Shown here one piece after another: positions 43,238 through 52,550 of a stretch of 64,000 nt of DNA. Origin of the DNA: Amycolatopsis mongoliensis (GTDB lineage Bacteria; Actinomycetota; Actinomycetes; Mycobacteriales; Pseudonocardiaceae); NCBI RefSeq assembly GCF_030285665.1, contig NZ_CP127295.1, forward strand, positions 2,976,001 to 3,040,000. Direction: 5' to 3'. The notes beneath the pieces were generated by a model. The model did no database searches and was not told where the DNA came from. It saw only the letters and a program-made list of their open reading frames with translations. How positions within the stretch are numbered: position 1 is the stretch's first letter; each line of letters opens with the position of its first letter. A program made the translations under genes and the position numbers.

Positions 43238-44749
43238 ATGACCGAAAAGCCCCCTCCCACCAGCGAGCCCGCCGAAGACGAACTGCCCGAGCAGATGCGG
43301 GTGCGCCGGGAGAAGCGCGACCGGATCCTCGCGGAGGGTATCGATCCCTACCCGGTCGAGGTCCCCCGCACGCACCTGCTCGCCGAGGTGCGCGCGGCTC
43401 ATTCCGGTCTGCCCGCCGACACCGCCACCGGCGAGATCGTCGGCGTCACCGGCCGGGTGATGTTCCTGCGCAACACGGGCAAGCTGTGCTTCGCCAGCCT
43501 CCGCGAGGGCGACGGCACCGAGTTGCAGGCCATGATCAGCCTGGCGAAGGTCGGCGAGGACGCCCTGGCGGCGTGGAAGTCCGACGTCGACCTCGGCGAC
43601 CACGTGTTCGTGCAGGGTGAGGTCATCACGTCCAAGCGCGGCGAGCTGTCCGTGATGGCCGACGCCTGGCGTCTTACGTCGAAGGCGCTGCGCCCGCTGC
43701 CGGTGGCGCACAAGGAGCTCGCCGAGGAGACGCGGATCCGCCAGCGCTACGTCGACCTCATCCTGCGCCCGCGCGCGCGGGACGTCGTGCGCACGCGCGC
43801 CGGCGTGGTCCGGGCGCTGCGGGACTCGTTCCACCGCCGCGGCTTCACCGAGGTCGAGACGCCGATGCTGCAGACGCTGCACGGCGGCGCCGCGGCCCGG
43901 CCGTTCGTCACGCACTCGAACGCGTTCGACCTGGAGCTGTTCCTGCGGATCGCGCCGGAGCTCTACCTCAAGCGCTGCGTCGTCGGCGGTATCGAGAAGG
44001 TTTTCGAGATCAACCGCAACTTCCGGAACGAGGGCAGCGACTCCTCGCACTCGCCGGAGTTCGCGATGCTCGAGTACTACGAGGCCTACGCCACGTACGA
44101 CACGAACGCGGTGATGACCCGGGAGCTGGTCCAGGAGGCCGCGCAGGCGGTGCTGGACACCCAGGTCGTCACCCTGCCCGACGGTTCGGAGTACGACCTG
44201 TCCGGCGAATGGACCACACTCGGAATGTACGAGTCGTTGTCGGATTCCCTCGGCGAAGAGGTGACACCGGAGACGCCCGCCGCCAAACTGCACGGATTCG
44301 CGCAGGCCAGGGGCCTGGAAGTGGATCCGAAGCTCGGTCACGGGAAGCTGGTCGAGGAACTGTGGGAACACCTCGTCGGAGATCACCTGCACGCCCCGAC
44401 GTTTGTCCGTGATTTTCCGCTGGAGACGTCGCCATTGACGAGGCAGCACCGCTCGCGGGCCGGTGTGGCCGAGAAGTGGGACCTCTACGTGCGCGGATTC
44501 GAACTCGCCACCGGATACTCCGAGCTGGTCGATCCGGTCGTCGAACGGGAACGGCTCACCGAACAGTCCCGGCTGGCCGCGCAGGGCGATAGCGAAGCCA
44601 TGCGGCTCGACGAGGATTTCCTCCGGGCCCTGGAGTACGGAATGCCACCGAGCGGCGGCGTCGGAATGGGGATCGACCGCCTCCTCATGGCGCTGACCGG
44701 TCTCGGTATCCGGGAGACGATCCTCTTCCCGCTCGTGCGTCCCGAATAA
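43238..44749 (+). CDS. lysS: lysyl-tRNA synthetase, class II
   Basis: 503 residues from ATG 43238 (a promoter-like TACCCT lies just upstream). An OB-fold anticodon domain (~60-150) is followed by the class II core: motif 1 TEVETPMLQ, motif 2 [17 protein letters not shown], motif 3 [15 protein letters not shown]. Standard bacterial length, all motifs intact. It charges tRNA-Lys. In mycobacteria lysS also precedes lsr2. Confidence 0.96.
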   Translation: MTEKPPPTSEPAEDELPEQMRVRREKRDRILAEGIDPYPVEVPRTHLLAEVRAAHSGLPADTATGEIVGVTGRVMFLRNTGKLCFASLREGDGTELQAMISLAKVGEDALAAWKSDVDLGDHVFVQGEVITSKRGELSVMADAWRLTSKALRPLPVAHKELAEETRIRQRYVDLILRPRARDVVRTRAGVVRALRDSFHRRGFTEVETPMLQTLHGGAAARPFVTHSNAFDLELFLRIAPELYLKRCVVGGIEKVFEINRNFRNEGSDSSHSPEFAMLEYYEAYATYDTNAVMTRELVQEAAQAVLDTQVVTLPDGSEYDLSGEWTTLGMYESLSDSLGEEVTPETPAAKLHGFAQARGLEVDPKLGHGKLVEELWEHLVGDHLHAPTFVRDFPLETSPLTRQHRSRAGVAEKWDLYVRGFELATGYSELVDPVVERERLTEQSRLAAQGDSEAMRLDEDFLRALEYGMPPSGGVGMGIDRLLMALTGLGIRETILFPLVRPE

Positions 44750-44789
44750 CCCGGCCGTGTGGGATAGCCGCCAGTTATCCATATGAGAT

Positions 44790-44818
44790 TTGCGCTGTCC
44801 TCCAGAAGCGGGTACTAA
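44790..44818 (+). promoter_or_regulatory. probable lsr2 promoter
   Basis: TTGCGC (44790-44795), 17-bp spacer, TACTAA (44813-44818), about 78 bp before the ATG in the most A+T-rich non-coding part of the neighbourhood. A local A+T bias could also allow Lsr2 autorepression. Confidence 0.5.
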
Positions 44819-44895
44819 TGTTCTAGACAAAGACTTCTGTCCCGGGGCTCGCCCCGTAACCAGATCATTGAGCAAGTCCCCGCAGGAGGAATCGG

Positions 44896-45246
44896 ATGGC
44901 ACAGAAGGTGCTCGTCTCGCTGGTCGACGACCTCGACGGCAGTGAGGCGGAAGAGACCGTCGAGTTCGGTTTGGACGGCGTCAGCTACCAGATCGACCTC
45001 TCCTCGGATAACGCCGAGGAGTTGCGGGACGCCCTTGCCCAGTATGTCGAGCACGCGCGTCGCGCGGGTGGCCGCAAGCGCGCTTCGGTGCGCCCGGTCG
45101 CGGGCAAGGGCTCGGCTAGGCCCGCCGCCGTCGACCGCGAGCAGAACCAGGCCATTCGGTCGTGGGCGCGCAAGAACGGTTACGCCGTTTCGGACCGCGG
45201 CCGGATCCCGTCCGAGGTCGTCGAGGCCTACCACAAGAAGAACTGA
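44896..45246 (+). CDS. lsr2: nucleoid-associated protein Lsr2
   Basis: 116 residues from ATG 44896 with GGAGGA upstream. N-terminal dimerisation domain ([31 protein letters not shown]), Ala/Arg-rich linker, and C-terminal DNA-binding domain [26 protein letters not shown] with the RGR minor-groove hook. Lsr2 is the actinobacterial xenogeneic silencer that bridges A+T-rich DNA, and the low-G+C end of the folE intein is a plausible target. It ends at a strong terminator. Confidence 0.96.
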   Translation: MAQKVLVSLVDDLDGSEAEETVEFGLDGVSYQIDLSSDNAEELRDALAQYVEHARRAGGRKRASVRPVAGKGSARPAAVDREQNQAIRSWARKNGYAVSDRGRIPSEVVEAYHKKN

Positions 45247-45324
45247 GGATCCTTCAGCTGTCCGGGTGCCCGCAGGTCACCGGGGACTGCTGGGGAAACT
45301 CCTCGAAGCGGGGTTCCAGTCGAG

Positions 45325-45356
45325 GCCGCCGGGCGAATTCGCCCGGCGGCTTTCTT
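45325..45356. terminator. perfect palindromic terminator after lsr2
   Basis: The 26-nt palindrome 45325-45350 (core GGGCGAATTCGCCC), then TTTCTT. It also abuts the 3' end of the convergent AraC gene, so it may serve both. Confidence 0.9.
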
Positions 45357-46195
45357 CATGTCCGATCGCTGTCCGGTGCCCGTTCGGTGTCCGCCCGGGC
45401 GGCCCGGGCGTACTCGGCGGGCGGCTGACCCGTCACCGCGCGGAAATCGCGGATGAAGTGCGACTGGTCGCTATAGCCCAGTCGAACCGCCAGACCGGCG
45501 TAATCCGGCTCTCCTTCCGCGGCGATCCGCTGCGCCGCGTCGTTGAGGCGGTATATCCGGATCGCCCACTTGGGCGTGCACCCGACGTGTTCGGCGAACA
45601 ACCGCTGCAAGGACCGGGTGGTCAGTCCAGTATCCGCGCAGAGTTGCGCCACCCGGGTAATTCCCGGATCCCGCGCGATTGATTCCACCACCTCGGCGGC
45701 CCGGCGCGCGGTCGCCGACAGCCGGACGGGATTTGCGATCAGCAAGTTGTCGATCGCGCGGACCATTTGCGCGTCACCGGCGGCGGACCGCACCGATTCG
45801 GCGGCTTCGATCGCCTTCGGCCCGAAAACGTCCGTGAGCGGGACAGCGCGGTCGGCGATGTCACTCACCGGGGCGCCGAGGAACGCGCGGAAGCACCCGG
45901 GCCGGAAACGCACGCCCAAGCCCTGGACGCGGCCTTCGAGGCGGTGGGAAAAGACGTCGTGGGCGGGGCCGTACACACCGGACGCGCCGGGGAAGAACGT
46001 CACGTGCACCGCGAGGTTCGGCAGCACGCGCTGTTCGTGGGGCGGTTCGCCGCGCCGGTCCCAGCGCAGCACCCAGTGGTAGTCGACGAACTGCGCCAGC
46101 TCGGGCGCAGGGGCGTGCCTGGTCAGCGTGAACATCGTGCGCGCGGTGGCCTCGGCCACGATGCCGCGCGGGATCCGGTGCTCCACGCCGCCCAC
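45356..46195 (-). CDS. AraC family transcriptional regulator
   Basis: 279 residues from GTG 46195. N-terminal DUF6597-like sensing domain (LAQFVDYHWVLRWD, QRVLPNLAVHVTF, GVRFRPGCFRAFL) and C-terminal double HTH (~190-265): VAQLCADTGLTTRSLQRLFAEHVGCTPKWAIR then GYSDQSHFIRDFRAVTGQPPAEY. The signal is unknown. It is divergent from the DinB-fold gene at 46251, its most likely target. Confidence 0.88.
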   Translation of the reverse strand: MGGVEHRIPRGIVAEATARTMFTLTRHAPAPELAQFVDYHWVLRWDRRGEPPHEQRVLPNLAVHVTFFPGASGVYGPAHDVFSHRLEGRVQGLGVRFRPGCFRAFLGAPVSDIADRAVPLTDVFGPKAIEAAESVRSAAGDAQMVRAIDNLLIANPVRLSATARRAAEVVESIARDPGITRVAQLCADTGLTTRSLQRLFAEHVGCTPKWAIRIYRLNDAAQRIAAEGEPDYAGLAVRLGYSDQSHFIRDFRAVTGQPPAEYARAARADTERAPDSDRT

Positions 46196-46250
46196 GGTAG
46201 CTGTCGCGTTCCTTCAAGACAGCTCGTCGGCCGGCGGTTTGGATCGCGGC

Positions 46251-46820
46251 ATGACTGCCGAGCTCATGCGGCCCGCCGCGGCCGAGTTCCTCCGGATCGC
46301 CCACGCGGTGGCCGACCTTTCCGCCCCGACGCCGTGCGCCGGCTACGACGTCCGCGGGCTGCTCAACCACCTCTTCTACTGGGGCCCGTGGCTCGTCGCC
46401 GCGGGACGGCGGGAGGACCCGCCGTCGCCGTCCGCCACCGAGGCCGAGGCGGCACTCGTCACCGAGGACTGGCGCGCGGCGCTGGAGAAGCAGACGGAGA
46501 CGCTCGTGGACGTCTTCGGGACGCCGTCGGCGTGGACGGGCACGACGGCGCTGGGCACGGCGCGGCTGCCGGCGTCGGTGGTCGGCGACATGGTGCTGGG
46601 CGAGTTCGTCCTGCACGGCTGGGACCTGGCCCGGGCGAGCGGCCAGGAGCTCCGCTGCGCCCCGGAGGCGGCGACGGCGGTGTACGAGTCCGCGGTGGCC
46701 ATGGGCGAGCAGGCGCGCTCGATGGGGGTCTACGGACCCGCGGTGGAGGTGGCCGAGGACGCGTCGCCGCTGGAACGGGCTCTGGGAGCGTCGGGCCGCG
46801 ACCCGCGCTGGACGCCCTGA
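46251..46820 (+). CDS. TIGR03086-type DinB-fold metal-binding protein
   Basis: 189 residues from ATG 46251. Four-helix bundle typical of mycothiol-dependent maleylpyruvate isomerase-like N domains: TPCAGYDVRGLLNHLFYWGPWLV supplies one His, ELVLHGWDLARASG the second (FVLHGWDLA), and a shorter segment the third. Many actinobacterial members have unknown thiol-transfer roles. Divergent from the AraC-type regulator. Confidence 0.75.
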   Translation: MTAELMRPAAAEFLRIAHAVADLSAPTPCAGYDVRGLLNHLFYWGPWLVAAGRREDPPSPSATEAEAALVTEDWRAALEKQTETLVDVFGTPSAWTGTTALGTARLPASVVGDMVLGEFVLHGWDLARASGQELRCAPEAATAVYESAVAMGEQARSMGVYGPAVEVAEDASPLERALGASGRDPRWTP

Positions 46821-46824
46821 CCGC

Positions 46825-47649
46825 TCAGCGGGAGCAGGTGCGCGGGCAGCCGTCGCACTCCGACTCCGCCGGGAGCAGGTACGAGAAGCAGCAGCTCTCG
46901 CGGCGTCGCGTCCACTCGCGGTGGCCGTCGGGGCCCTCAACCAGGCGCAACGTCGAGGCCGACGTCAGCGGCGGGTACGTCGCGTCGAGCACCAGGGCCG
47001 CGTCGGCGACGCCCGCGCCCTCCGACTCCGGCGTCCCGCCCTGGCGGCCGGCCCACCACAGCGAGTTCTCCAGCGCGTCGGTCGCCGCGGCCCAGAGCAT
47101 GCGGCGGCCGAGCCTGCTGACCGGTGCGTAAGCGCGGACGAACCGGGCCGCGTGGGCCAGGTAGCGGGCCCGCAGGACCGCCGCCAGCGCGCGCTCGTCG
47201 CGCACGACCGTCGCCTCCGGGCGGGCCGAGCCCGGGTCGGTCGGCAGGCAGTGGAACGCGTCACCCAGGACGGCCATGCCGTCGGGGTGGGGGCGGTCGT
47301 CGGCCAGCCGGAACGCCAGCTCCTCCGGCTTCAGCGACGGCACGCGCCGCTCGTGGTGCAGCAGCAGGGCGCCGACGTACGCCGGGACGTGCAGGTACCA
47401 CGTCATGACGTAGCTGGCCGTGGTCCGCGCCGGCGCCGCGTCGTGCTCGCGCAGCAGCCAGTCGCCGAGCAGGGCGCGCCACTCGTCGAAGTACGCGGGT
47501 GTCTCCAGCAGCTCCGAGCAGCGGATCCAGCCCACCGGGACGTCCCGGCGCAGCTCGCTGCGTTCCTGCAGGCCGGAGACCCGCAGGAGCGACGACGCGA
47601 GGCCGTCGCCGACCTCGCGCGCGTCACGGAAGGACCGCTGCTGGTTCAA
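46825..47649 (-). CDS. FhuF-like siderophore-iron reductase
   Basis: 274 residues from a TTG at 47649; an earlier start is blocked and the next Met lies too far in. C-terminal RRESCCFSYLLPAESECDGCPRTC contains the CC-x10-CxxC cluster that holds the unusual [2Fe-2S] centre of FhuF ferric reductases. The helical body (SYVMTWYLHVPAYVGALLLHH) suits a peripheral reductase that frees iron from internalised siderophores in the cytosol. An iron box precedes the gene at 47676, pointing to induction under iron shortage. Confidence 0.8.
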   Translation of the reverse strand: MNQQRSFRDAREVGDGLASSLLRVSGLQERSELRRDVPVGWIRCSELLETPAYFDEWRALLGDWLLREHDAAPARTTASYVMTWYLHVPAYVGALLLHHERRVPSLKPEELAFRLADDRPHPDGMAVLGDAFHCLPTDPGSARPEATVVRDERALAAVLRARYLAHAARFVRAYAPVSRLGRRMLWAAATDALENSLWWAGRQGGTPESEGAGVADAALVLDATYPPLTSASTLRLVEGPDGHREWTRRRESCCFSYLLPAESECDGCPRTCSR

Positions 47650-47675
47650 CCGCGGCCCTCCTCGAGCCGTAGGTA

Positions 47676-47694
47676 TTAGGACTGCCTAACCTTA
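47676..47694 (-). promoter_or_regulatory. DtxR/IdeR/DmdR iron box upstream of the FhuF-like gene
   Basis: Read on the minus strand, TAAGGTTAGGCAGTCCTAA matches 15 of 19 positions of the Streptomyces DmdR box (TTAGGTTAGGCTCACCTAA). It begins 26 bp before the TTG start, where a repressor would block transcription. Confidence 0.75.
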
Positions 47695-47757
47695 CAGGCA
47701 CGGCGCGACTGCGCCAATCGGGTGGTGGTCCGTCCGGGTACTCCCGGCTTGCGGACT

Positions 47758-47774
47758 GTTCGCGGTGAGCGGAC
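47758..47774 (+). promoter_or_regulatory. candidate ClgR-type dyad upstream of clpC
   Basis: GTTCGC-GGTGA-GCGGAC carries the CGC-N5-GCG core of ClgR sites, and ClgR activates clp genes in actinobacteria. The inner bases deviate from the published consensus. Confidence 0.4.
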
Positions 47775-47787
47775 ACCGCGCGGATGG

Positions 47788-47814
47788 CGGAATCCGGGCG
47801 GCCGCCCGCACGTT
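47788..47814 (+). promoter_or_regulatory. sigma-R/SigH-type promoter of clpC
   Basis: CGGAAT (47788-47793), exactly 18 bp, then GTT (47812-47814), matching GGGAAT-N18-GTT, the consensus for thiol-oxidative stress sigma factors. The clp genes are known members of the Streptomyces sigma-R regulon. The 5' leader would be about 200 nt. The rest of the 47695-48017 gap holds no gene. Confidence 0.6.
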
Positions 47815-48017
47815 GGGGTTGACGTAAAGGTGCAGGGCAACCTGATGATGGAAGTACCCGGAAGACCGCACGTCCGGGTGCGGAAAAGGCCACGAAGAGC
47901 CGTAGTGGTACGCCAGCGCGACCAGTTGGCTACTAGAGTGGTCTCACGGTGCTGAATCCATCGCGGTGAAAGCACGATGGATAACGGGCCGCCGGCGCAG
48001 CAGTCGAGGGAGTGCAC

Positions 48018-50576
48018 ATGTTTGAGAGGTTCACCGACCGCGCGAGGCGGGTGGTCGTCCTGGCTCAAGAAGAGGCCAGGATGCTCAACCACAACTACAT
48101 CGGCACCGAGCACATCCTCCTGGGTCTGATCCACGAGGGTGAGGGTGTCGCCGCCAAGGCGCTGGAGTCGCTGGGCATCGCCCTGGAGGGCGTGCGCCAG
48201 CAGGTCGAAGAGATCATCGGCCAGGGCCAGCAGGCGCCGAGCGGGCACATCCCGTTCACGCCGCGGGCGAAGAAGGTGCTGGAGCTGTCGCTGCGCGAAG
48301 CGCTGCAGCTCGGCCACAACTACATCGGCACCGAGCACATCCTGCTCGGCCTGATCCGCGAGGGCGAGGGCGTCGCCGCGCAGGTGCTGGTCAAGCTGGG
48401 TGCGGACCTGAACCGGGTCCGCCAGCAGGTGCTGCAGCTGCTCTCGGGCTACCAGGGCAAGGAATCCACCGAAACCGGTTCCGGCGGCCGTGGTGAAGGC
48501 ACCCCGTCGTCGTCGCTGGTGCTGGACCAGTTCGGCCGCAACATGACCGTGCTCGCCCGCGAGGGCAAGCTCGACCCGGTCATCGGGCGCGGCAAGGAGA
48601 TCGAGCGGGTCATGCAGGTGCTGTCCCGCCGGACCAAGAACAACCCGGTGCTCATCGGCGAGCCCGGCGTCGGCAAGACCGCCGTCGTCGAGGGCCTGGC
48701 CCAGAGCATCGTCAAGGGCGAGGTGCCCGAGACGCTCAAGGACAAGCAGCTCTACACGCTGGACCTGGGCTCGCTGGTCGCCGGCTCCCGCTACCGCGGT
48801 GACTTCGAAGAGCGCCTGAAGAAGGTGCTCAAGGAGATCAAGACCCGCGGCGACATCATCCTGTTCATCGACGAGCTGCACACGCTGGTCGGGGCGGGTG
48901 CCGCCGAGGGTGCGATCGACGCGGCTTCGATCCTGAAGCCGATGCTCGCCCGCGGTGAGCTGCAGACGATCGGCGCGACCACGCTCGAGGAGTACCGCAA
49001 GTACATCGAGAAGGACGCCGCCCTCGAGCGCCGGTTCCAGCCGATCCAGGTCGGCGAGCCGTCGCTGGAGCACACCATCGAGATCCTCAAGGGCCTGCGT
49101 GACCGGTACGAGGCGCACCACCGCGTCTCGATCACCGACTCGGCGCTGGTCGCCGCCGCGACCCTGGCGGACCGGTACATCAACGACCGGTTCCTGCCGG
49201 ACAAGGCGATCGACCTGATCGACGAGGCCGGCGCCCGGATGCGCATCCGCCGGATGACCGCGCCGCCGGACCTGCGCGAGTTCGACGAGAAGATCGCGAA
49301 CGTCCGCCGGGACAAGGAGTCCGCGATCGACGCGCAGGACTTCGAGCGGGCCGCCCGCCTGCGTGACGAGGAGAAGACGCTCCTCGGGCAGAAGGGCGAG
49401 CGGGAGAAGCAGTGGAAGGACGGCGACCTCGACGTCGTCGCCGAGGTCGACGACGAGCAGATCGCGGAGGTGCTGGCCAACTGGACCGGCATCCCGGTGT
49501 TCAAGCTGACCGAGGAGGAGACCACCCGGCTGCTGCGCATGGAGGACGAGCTCCACAAGCGCATCATCGGCCAGGAGGACGCGGTCAAGGCCGTCTCGCA
49601 GGCGATCCGCCGTACGCGGGCCGGGTTGAAGGACCCGAAGCGCCCCTCGGGCTCGTTCATCTTCGCCGGCCCGTCGGGTGTCGGTAAGACCGAGCTGTCG
49701 AAGGCACTGGCGGCGTTCCTGTTCGGCGAGGACGACGCGCTCATCCAGATCGACATGGGCGAGTTCCACGACCGCTACACCGCGTCGCGGCTCTTCGGTG
49801 CCCCTCCGGGCTACGTGGGCTACGAAGAGGGTGGCCAGCTGACGGAGAAGGTGCGTCGCAAGCCGTTCTCGGTGGTCCTGTTCGACGAGATCGAGAAGGC
49901 GCACCAGGAGATCTACAACACGCTCCTGCAGGTGCTGGAGGACGGCCGCCTGACCGACGGTCAGGGCCGCACGGTCGACTTCAAGAACACGGTCCTCATC
50001 TTCACGTCCAACCTGGGCACGTCGGACATCTCGAAGTCCGTCTCGCTCGGGTTCGCCGGGTCCAACGACACCGGCACCCGGTACGAGAAGATGAAGCAGA
50101 AGGTCAACGAGGAAATGAAGAAGCATTTCCGCCCGGAGTTCCTGAACCGGATCGATGACATCATCGTGTTCCACCAGCTGACGCAGGAACAGATCATCAT
50201 GATGGTCGACCTGATGATCGGCCGCGTGGAGAAGCAGCTCAAGGCCAAGGACATGGAGCTGGAGCTGACGGCGAAGGCCAAGTCCCTGCTGGCCAAGCGT
50301 GGCTTCGACCCCGTGCTCGGTGCCCGGCCGCTGCGCCGGACCATCCAGCGCGAGATCGAGGACCAGCTGTCGGAGAAGATCCTCTTCGGCGAGGTCGAGC
50401 CCGGCCAGATCATCCTGGTCGACGTCGAGGGCTGGAGCGGCAACCCCGAGGACAAGGACGACCAGGCCCGGTTCACCTTCCGCGGTGAGCGCAAGCCGTC
50501 GTCGGTCCCGGACGCCCCGCCGGTCAGCATCGGCGCGGGCCACGAGGAGAACAGCGGCGAAGCCGAGAACGAGTGA
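48018..50576 (+). CDS. clpC: ATP-dependent Clp protease ATPase subunit ClpC
   Basis: 852 residues from ATG 48018 ([21 protein letters not shown]); GTG 48012 would add two residues. Two N-terminal Clp repeats (~4-70 and 79-145), NBD1 with GEPGVGKT (~215), Walker [10 protein letters not shown], an M/UVR domain (~415-480), and NBD2 with [11 protein letters not shown] (~553), then [10 protein letters not shown]. It unfolds proteins and feeds ClpP1P2. Its leader has a sigma-R-type promoter and a ClgR-like dyad, pointing to induction by misfolding or thiol stress. Confidence 0.97.
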   Translation: MFERFTDRARRVVVLAQEEARMLNHNYIGTEHILLGLIHEGEGVAAKALESLGIALEGVRQQVEEIIGQGQQAPSGHIPFTPRAKKVLELSLREALQLGHNYIGTEHILLGLIREGEGVAAQVLVKLGADLNRVRQQVLQLLSGYQGKESTETGSGGRGEGTPSSSLVLDQFGRNMTVLAREGKLDPVIGRGKEIERVMQVLSRRTKNNPVLIGEPGVGKTAVVEGLAQSIVKGEVPETLKDKQLYTLDLGSLVAGSRYRGDFEERLKKVLKEIKTRGDIILFIDELHTLVGAGAAEGAIDAASILKPMLARGELQTIGATTLEEYRKYIEKDAALERRFQPIQVGEPSLEHTIEILKGLRDRYEAHHRVSITDSALVAAATLADRYINDRFLPDKAIDLIDEAGARMRIRRMTAPPDLREFDEKIANVRRDKESAIDAQDFERAARLRDEEKTLLGQKGEREKQWKDGDLDVVAEVDDEQIAEVLANWTGIPVFKLTEEETTRLLRMEDELHKRIIGQEDAVKAVSQAIRRTRAGLKDPKRPSGSFIFAGPSGVGKTELSKALAAFLFGEDDALIQIDMGEFHDRYTASRLFGAPPGYVGYEEGGQLTEKVRRKPFSVVLFDEIEKAHQEIYNTLLQVLEDGRLTDGQGRTVDFKNTVLIFTSNLGTSDISKSVSLGFAGSNDTGTRYEKMKQKVNEEMKKHFRPEFLNRIDDIIVFHQLTQEQIIMMVDLMIGRVEKQLKAKDMELELTAKAKSLLAKRGFDPVLGARPLRRTIQREIEDQLSEKILFGEVEPGQIILVDVEGWSGNPEDKDDQARFTFRGERKPSSVPDAPPVSIGAGHEENSGEAENE

Positions 50577-50594
50577 TCGGCTGAAGTAGCACCT

Positions 50595-50629
50595 GAGAAG
50601 GGCGGTTCCCCACGGGAGCCGCCCTTCTC
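50595..50629 (+). terminator. clpC terminator hairpin
   Basis: GAGAAGGGCGG (50595-50605) pairs with CCGCCCTTCTC (50619-50629), with a short loop. No long U-tract. Confidence 0.75.
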
Positions 50630-50647
50630 GCTGTCCGTGGTCCCGAG

Positions 50648-50730
50648 CGCCCCAATGTGGCGTTGGTTGCGTCCCACGCACCGAACGCCACATTGGGTGC
50701 GCCTGACGCACCGAACGCCACATTGGGGCG
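50648..50730. repeat. composite palindrome R7
   Basis: Outer arms CGCCCCAATGTGGCG (50648-50662) and CGCCACATTGGGGCG (50716-50730), with an inner ACGCACCGAACGCCACATTGGG unit twice. It shares its frame with R6 (37192). It lies between two plus-strand genes. Confidence 0.85.
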
Positions 50731-50769
50731 CATGAGACGATGCCCGCGGGCCTTGGGAGGGGAATCCGC

Positions 50770-52044
50770 GTGGACGTGCTGTCGATCGACTTCGGGACTT
50801 CCAGCACCGTCGGTGTCCTCTCCGCCTCCGGGCGCGGGCCGCGGGCGATCGAGGTCGACGGGTCCGTCACCATGTCCTCCGCCGTCTTCGTCAACGACGA
50901 CGGCCTGCTCGTCGTCGGGCAGGACGCCGAACGGCGGGCGCGGCTCGACCCCAGCCGGTTCGAGCCCAACCCCAAGCGGCGCATCGACGAAGGCACCCTG
51001 CGGCTCGGCGAGACCACTGTGGACATCACCGACGCCTTCGCCGCCGTGCTGCGCCGGATGGGCGAGGAAGCCGAACGGCAGCTCGGCCGCCCGCCCGGGC
51101 AGACGCGGATCTCGCACCCGGCCGGCTGGGGCGCCACCCGGCAGGACGCCATCCGCACCGCCGCCGCCAAGGCCGGGTTCACCGATGTCCGGCTGATTCC
51201 CGAGCCCGTGGCCGCGGCCGCGCACTACGCGAGCACCGGCCACCGCAACACCGGCCCCATCGGCGTCTACGACCTCGGGGCCGGCACCTTCGACTGCGCC
51301 GTCGTCGGCGTGTCCCAGCAGGGCTTCGCCGTGCTCGCCGAAGGCGGCCTGCCCGACCTCGGCAGCCTCGACATCGACCAGGCGCTGCTCGTGCACATCG
51401 GCCGCTCGGTCTCGCACGCCGATCCGGCGCAGTGGCAACGGCTTCTCCGCCCGCAGTCCACCGCCGACCGCCGCACCCGGCGCGCGCTGCTGCAGGACGT
51501 CCGGGACGCCAAGGAAAGCCTCTCCCGCCACGCGCAGACCCACGTGCCGATGCCCGAGCCGTTCGGTGACGTCCTGGTCAGCCGCGACGAGCTCGAAGCG
51601 CTGGTGCGGCCGAGCCTGCTGCGCAGCGCCGAGCTGCTCGCCGCGACGATCCACCGGGCCGGGTTGAACCCCGCGCAGCTCGCCGGCGTCTACCTCGTCG
51701 GCGGGCCGAGCCGGATGCCGCTGCTGGCCACGCTGCTCGGGCGCCAGCTCGGCGTCTCGCCCACCACCCAGAACCAGCCCGAGACGGCTGTCGCGTTCGG
51801 CCTCCACCACGTTCCACTGGGGACCACCACCGACCTCACCGTGCCCGCCTTCGCGCCGGTGCGACCACCCGTGCCGCCGCCGCGGCCGCAGCCCTGGCAG
51901 CAGCAGCAGCAGCCCGTCCGGCCTCCCCGGTACGCGCCGCCACCGCCACCGGAAGAGCGCCGGAACGCCAAGTCGTGGCTGATCGCGCTCGCGGTGCTCG
52001 TGGTCGTCGCGATCGTGGTCACCGTCGTCGTTCTCGCGACCTGA
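50770..52044 (+). CDS. Hsp70-like ATPase with C-terminal membrane anchor
   Basis: 424 residues from GTG 50770, with GGGAGGGGAA upstream. Residues 1-350 are a DnaK-type actin-fold ATPase: LSIDFGTSSTVGVL (phosphate 1), PEPVAAAAHYAS, VYDLGAGTFDCAVV (phosphate 2; canonical DLGGGTFD), and VYLVGGPSRMP (adenosine). There is no substrate-binding domain; it is replaced by a Pro/Gln linker (~360-400) and one membrane helix (~403-422). The protein is probably a membrane-tethered regulator rather than a chaperone. It is convergent with the YbaB/WXG cluster, which suggests a functional link. Confidence 0.85.
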   Translation: MDVLSIDFGTSSTVGVLSASGRGPRAIEVDGSVTMSSAVFVNDDGLLVVGQDAERRARLDPSRFEPNPKRRIDEGTLRLGETTVDITDAFAAVLRRMGEEAERQLGRPPGQTRISHPAGWGATRQDAIRTAAAKAGFTDVRLIPEPVAAAAHYASTGHRNTGPIGVYDLGAGTFDCAVVGVSQQGFAVLAEGGLPDLGSLDIDQALLVHIGRSVSHADPAQWQRLLRPQSTADRRTRRALLQDVRDAKESLSRHAQTHVPMPEPFGDVLVSRDELEALVRPSLLRSAELLAATIHRAGLNPAQLAGVYLVGGPSRMPLLATLLGRQLGVSPTTQNQPETAVAFGLHHVPLGTTTDLTVPAFAPVRPPVPPPRPQPWQQQQQPVRPPRYAPPPPPEERRNAKSWLIALAVLVVVAIVVTVVVLAT

Positions 52045-52079
52045 GCCGCCGGCAAGTCCACAGTGGACTGTCCGACGGC

Positions 52080-52550
52080 TCACCAGGCCTTGTCGAACCG
52101 CATGCCCTCGCCGTACCAGTCGTCGTCCGCGACCGGCCCGGACGGCGGCGCGGCGGCCGGGGCGTCCGAAGAACGGTCCTTCAACACGGCGTCGCCGCCT
52201 TCCGCGCGAGGCGGCGCCGCGGCGGGCGGCGGTGTGGGAGGAGTCGGCTCGAACTGCACCCGCCAGCGCAGCCGGTCCATCAGGTAACCGCCGGAGCCCA
52301 GGGGCGCCAGCAGTTGCGCGGTCCGCTTCGCCGATTCGCGCTGCGCCTCGACGTAGGTCCGCAGCACGGCGTCGGCGATCTCGTCCGGCGACATCCGCGA
52401 GACGGCGTCGGTGAGCCGCAGCCGGGTCAGCACGCCGTCGGTGTTGACCGACAGCGAGACGGCGCCCTCGGCGGACGTCGCCGTCGCCGACAGTGCGGAC
52501 AGCTCGCCCAGGAGGGCTTCGCGGTCCGGTTTCGCCGGGTGGTCAGCCAT
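52080..52550 (-). CDS. YbaB/EbfC family-like protein
   Basis: 156 residues from ATG 52550. Residues ~1-85 follow the YbaB layout: a short helix, a three-strand GAVSLSVNTDGVLTRLRL, then MSPDEIADAVLRTYVEAQRESAKR. YbaB proteins are nucleoid-associated dimers, but in actinobacteria such domains often sit beside WXG100 genes. The C-terminal half is Pro/Ala rich. Its start overlaps the upstream gene's stop by 8 bp, so it is the last gene of a three-gene T7SS-like unit. Confidence 0.75.
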   Translation of the reverse strand: MADHPAKPDREALLGELSALSATATSAEGAVSLSVNTDGVLTRLRLTDAVSRMSPDEIADAVLRTYVEAQRESAKRTAQLLAPLGSGGYLMDRLRWRVQFEPTPPTPPPAAAPPRAEGGDAVLKDRSSDAPAAAPPSGPVADDDWYGEGMRFDKAW

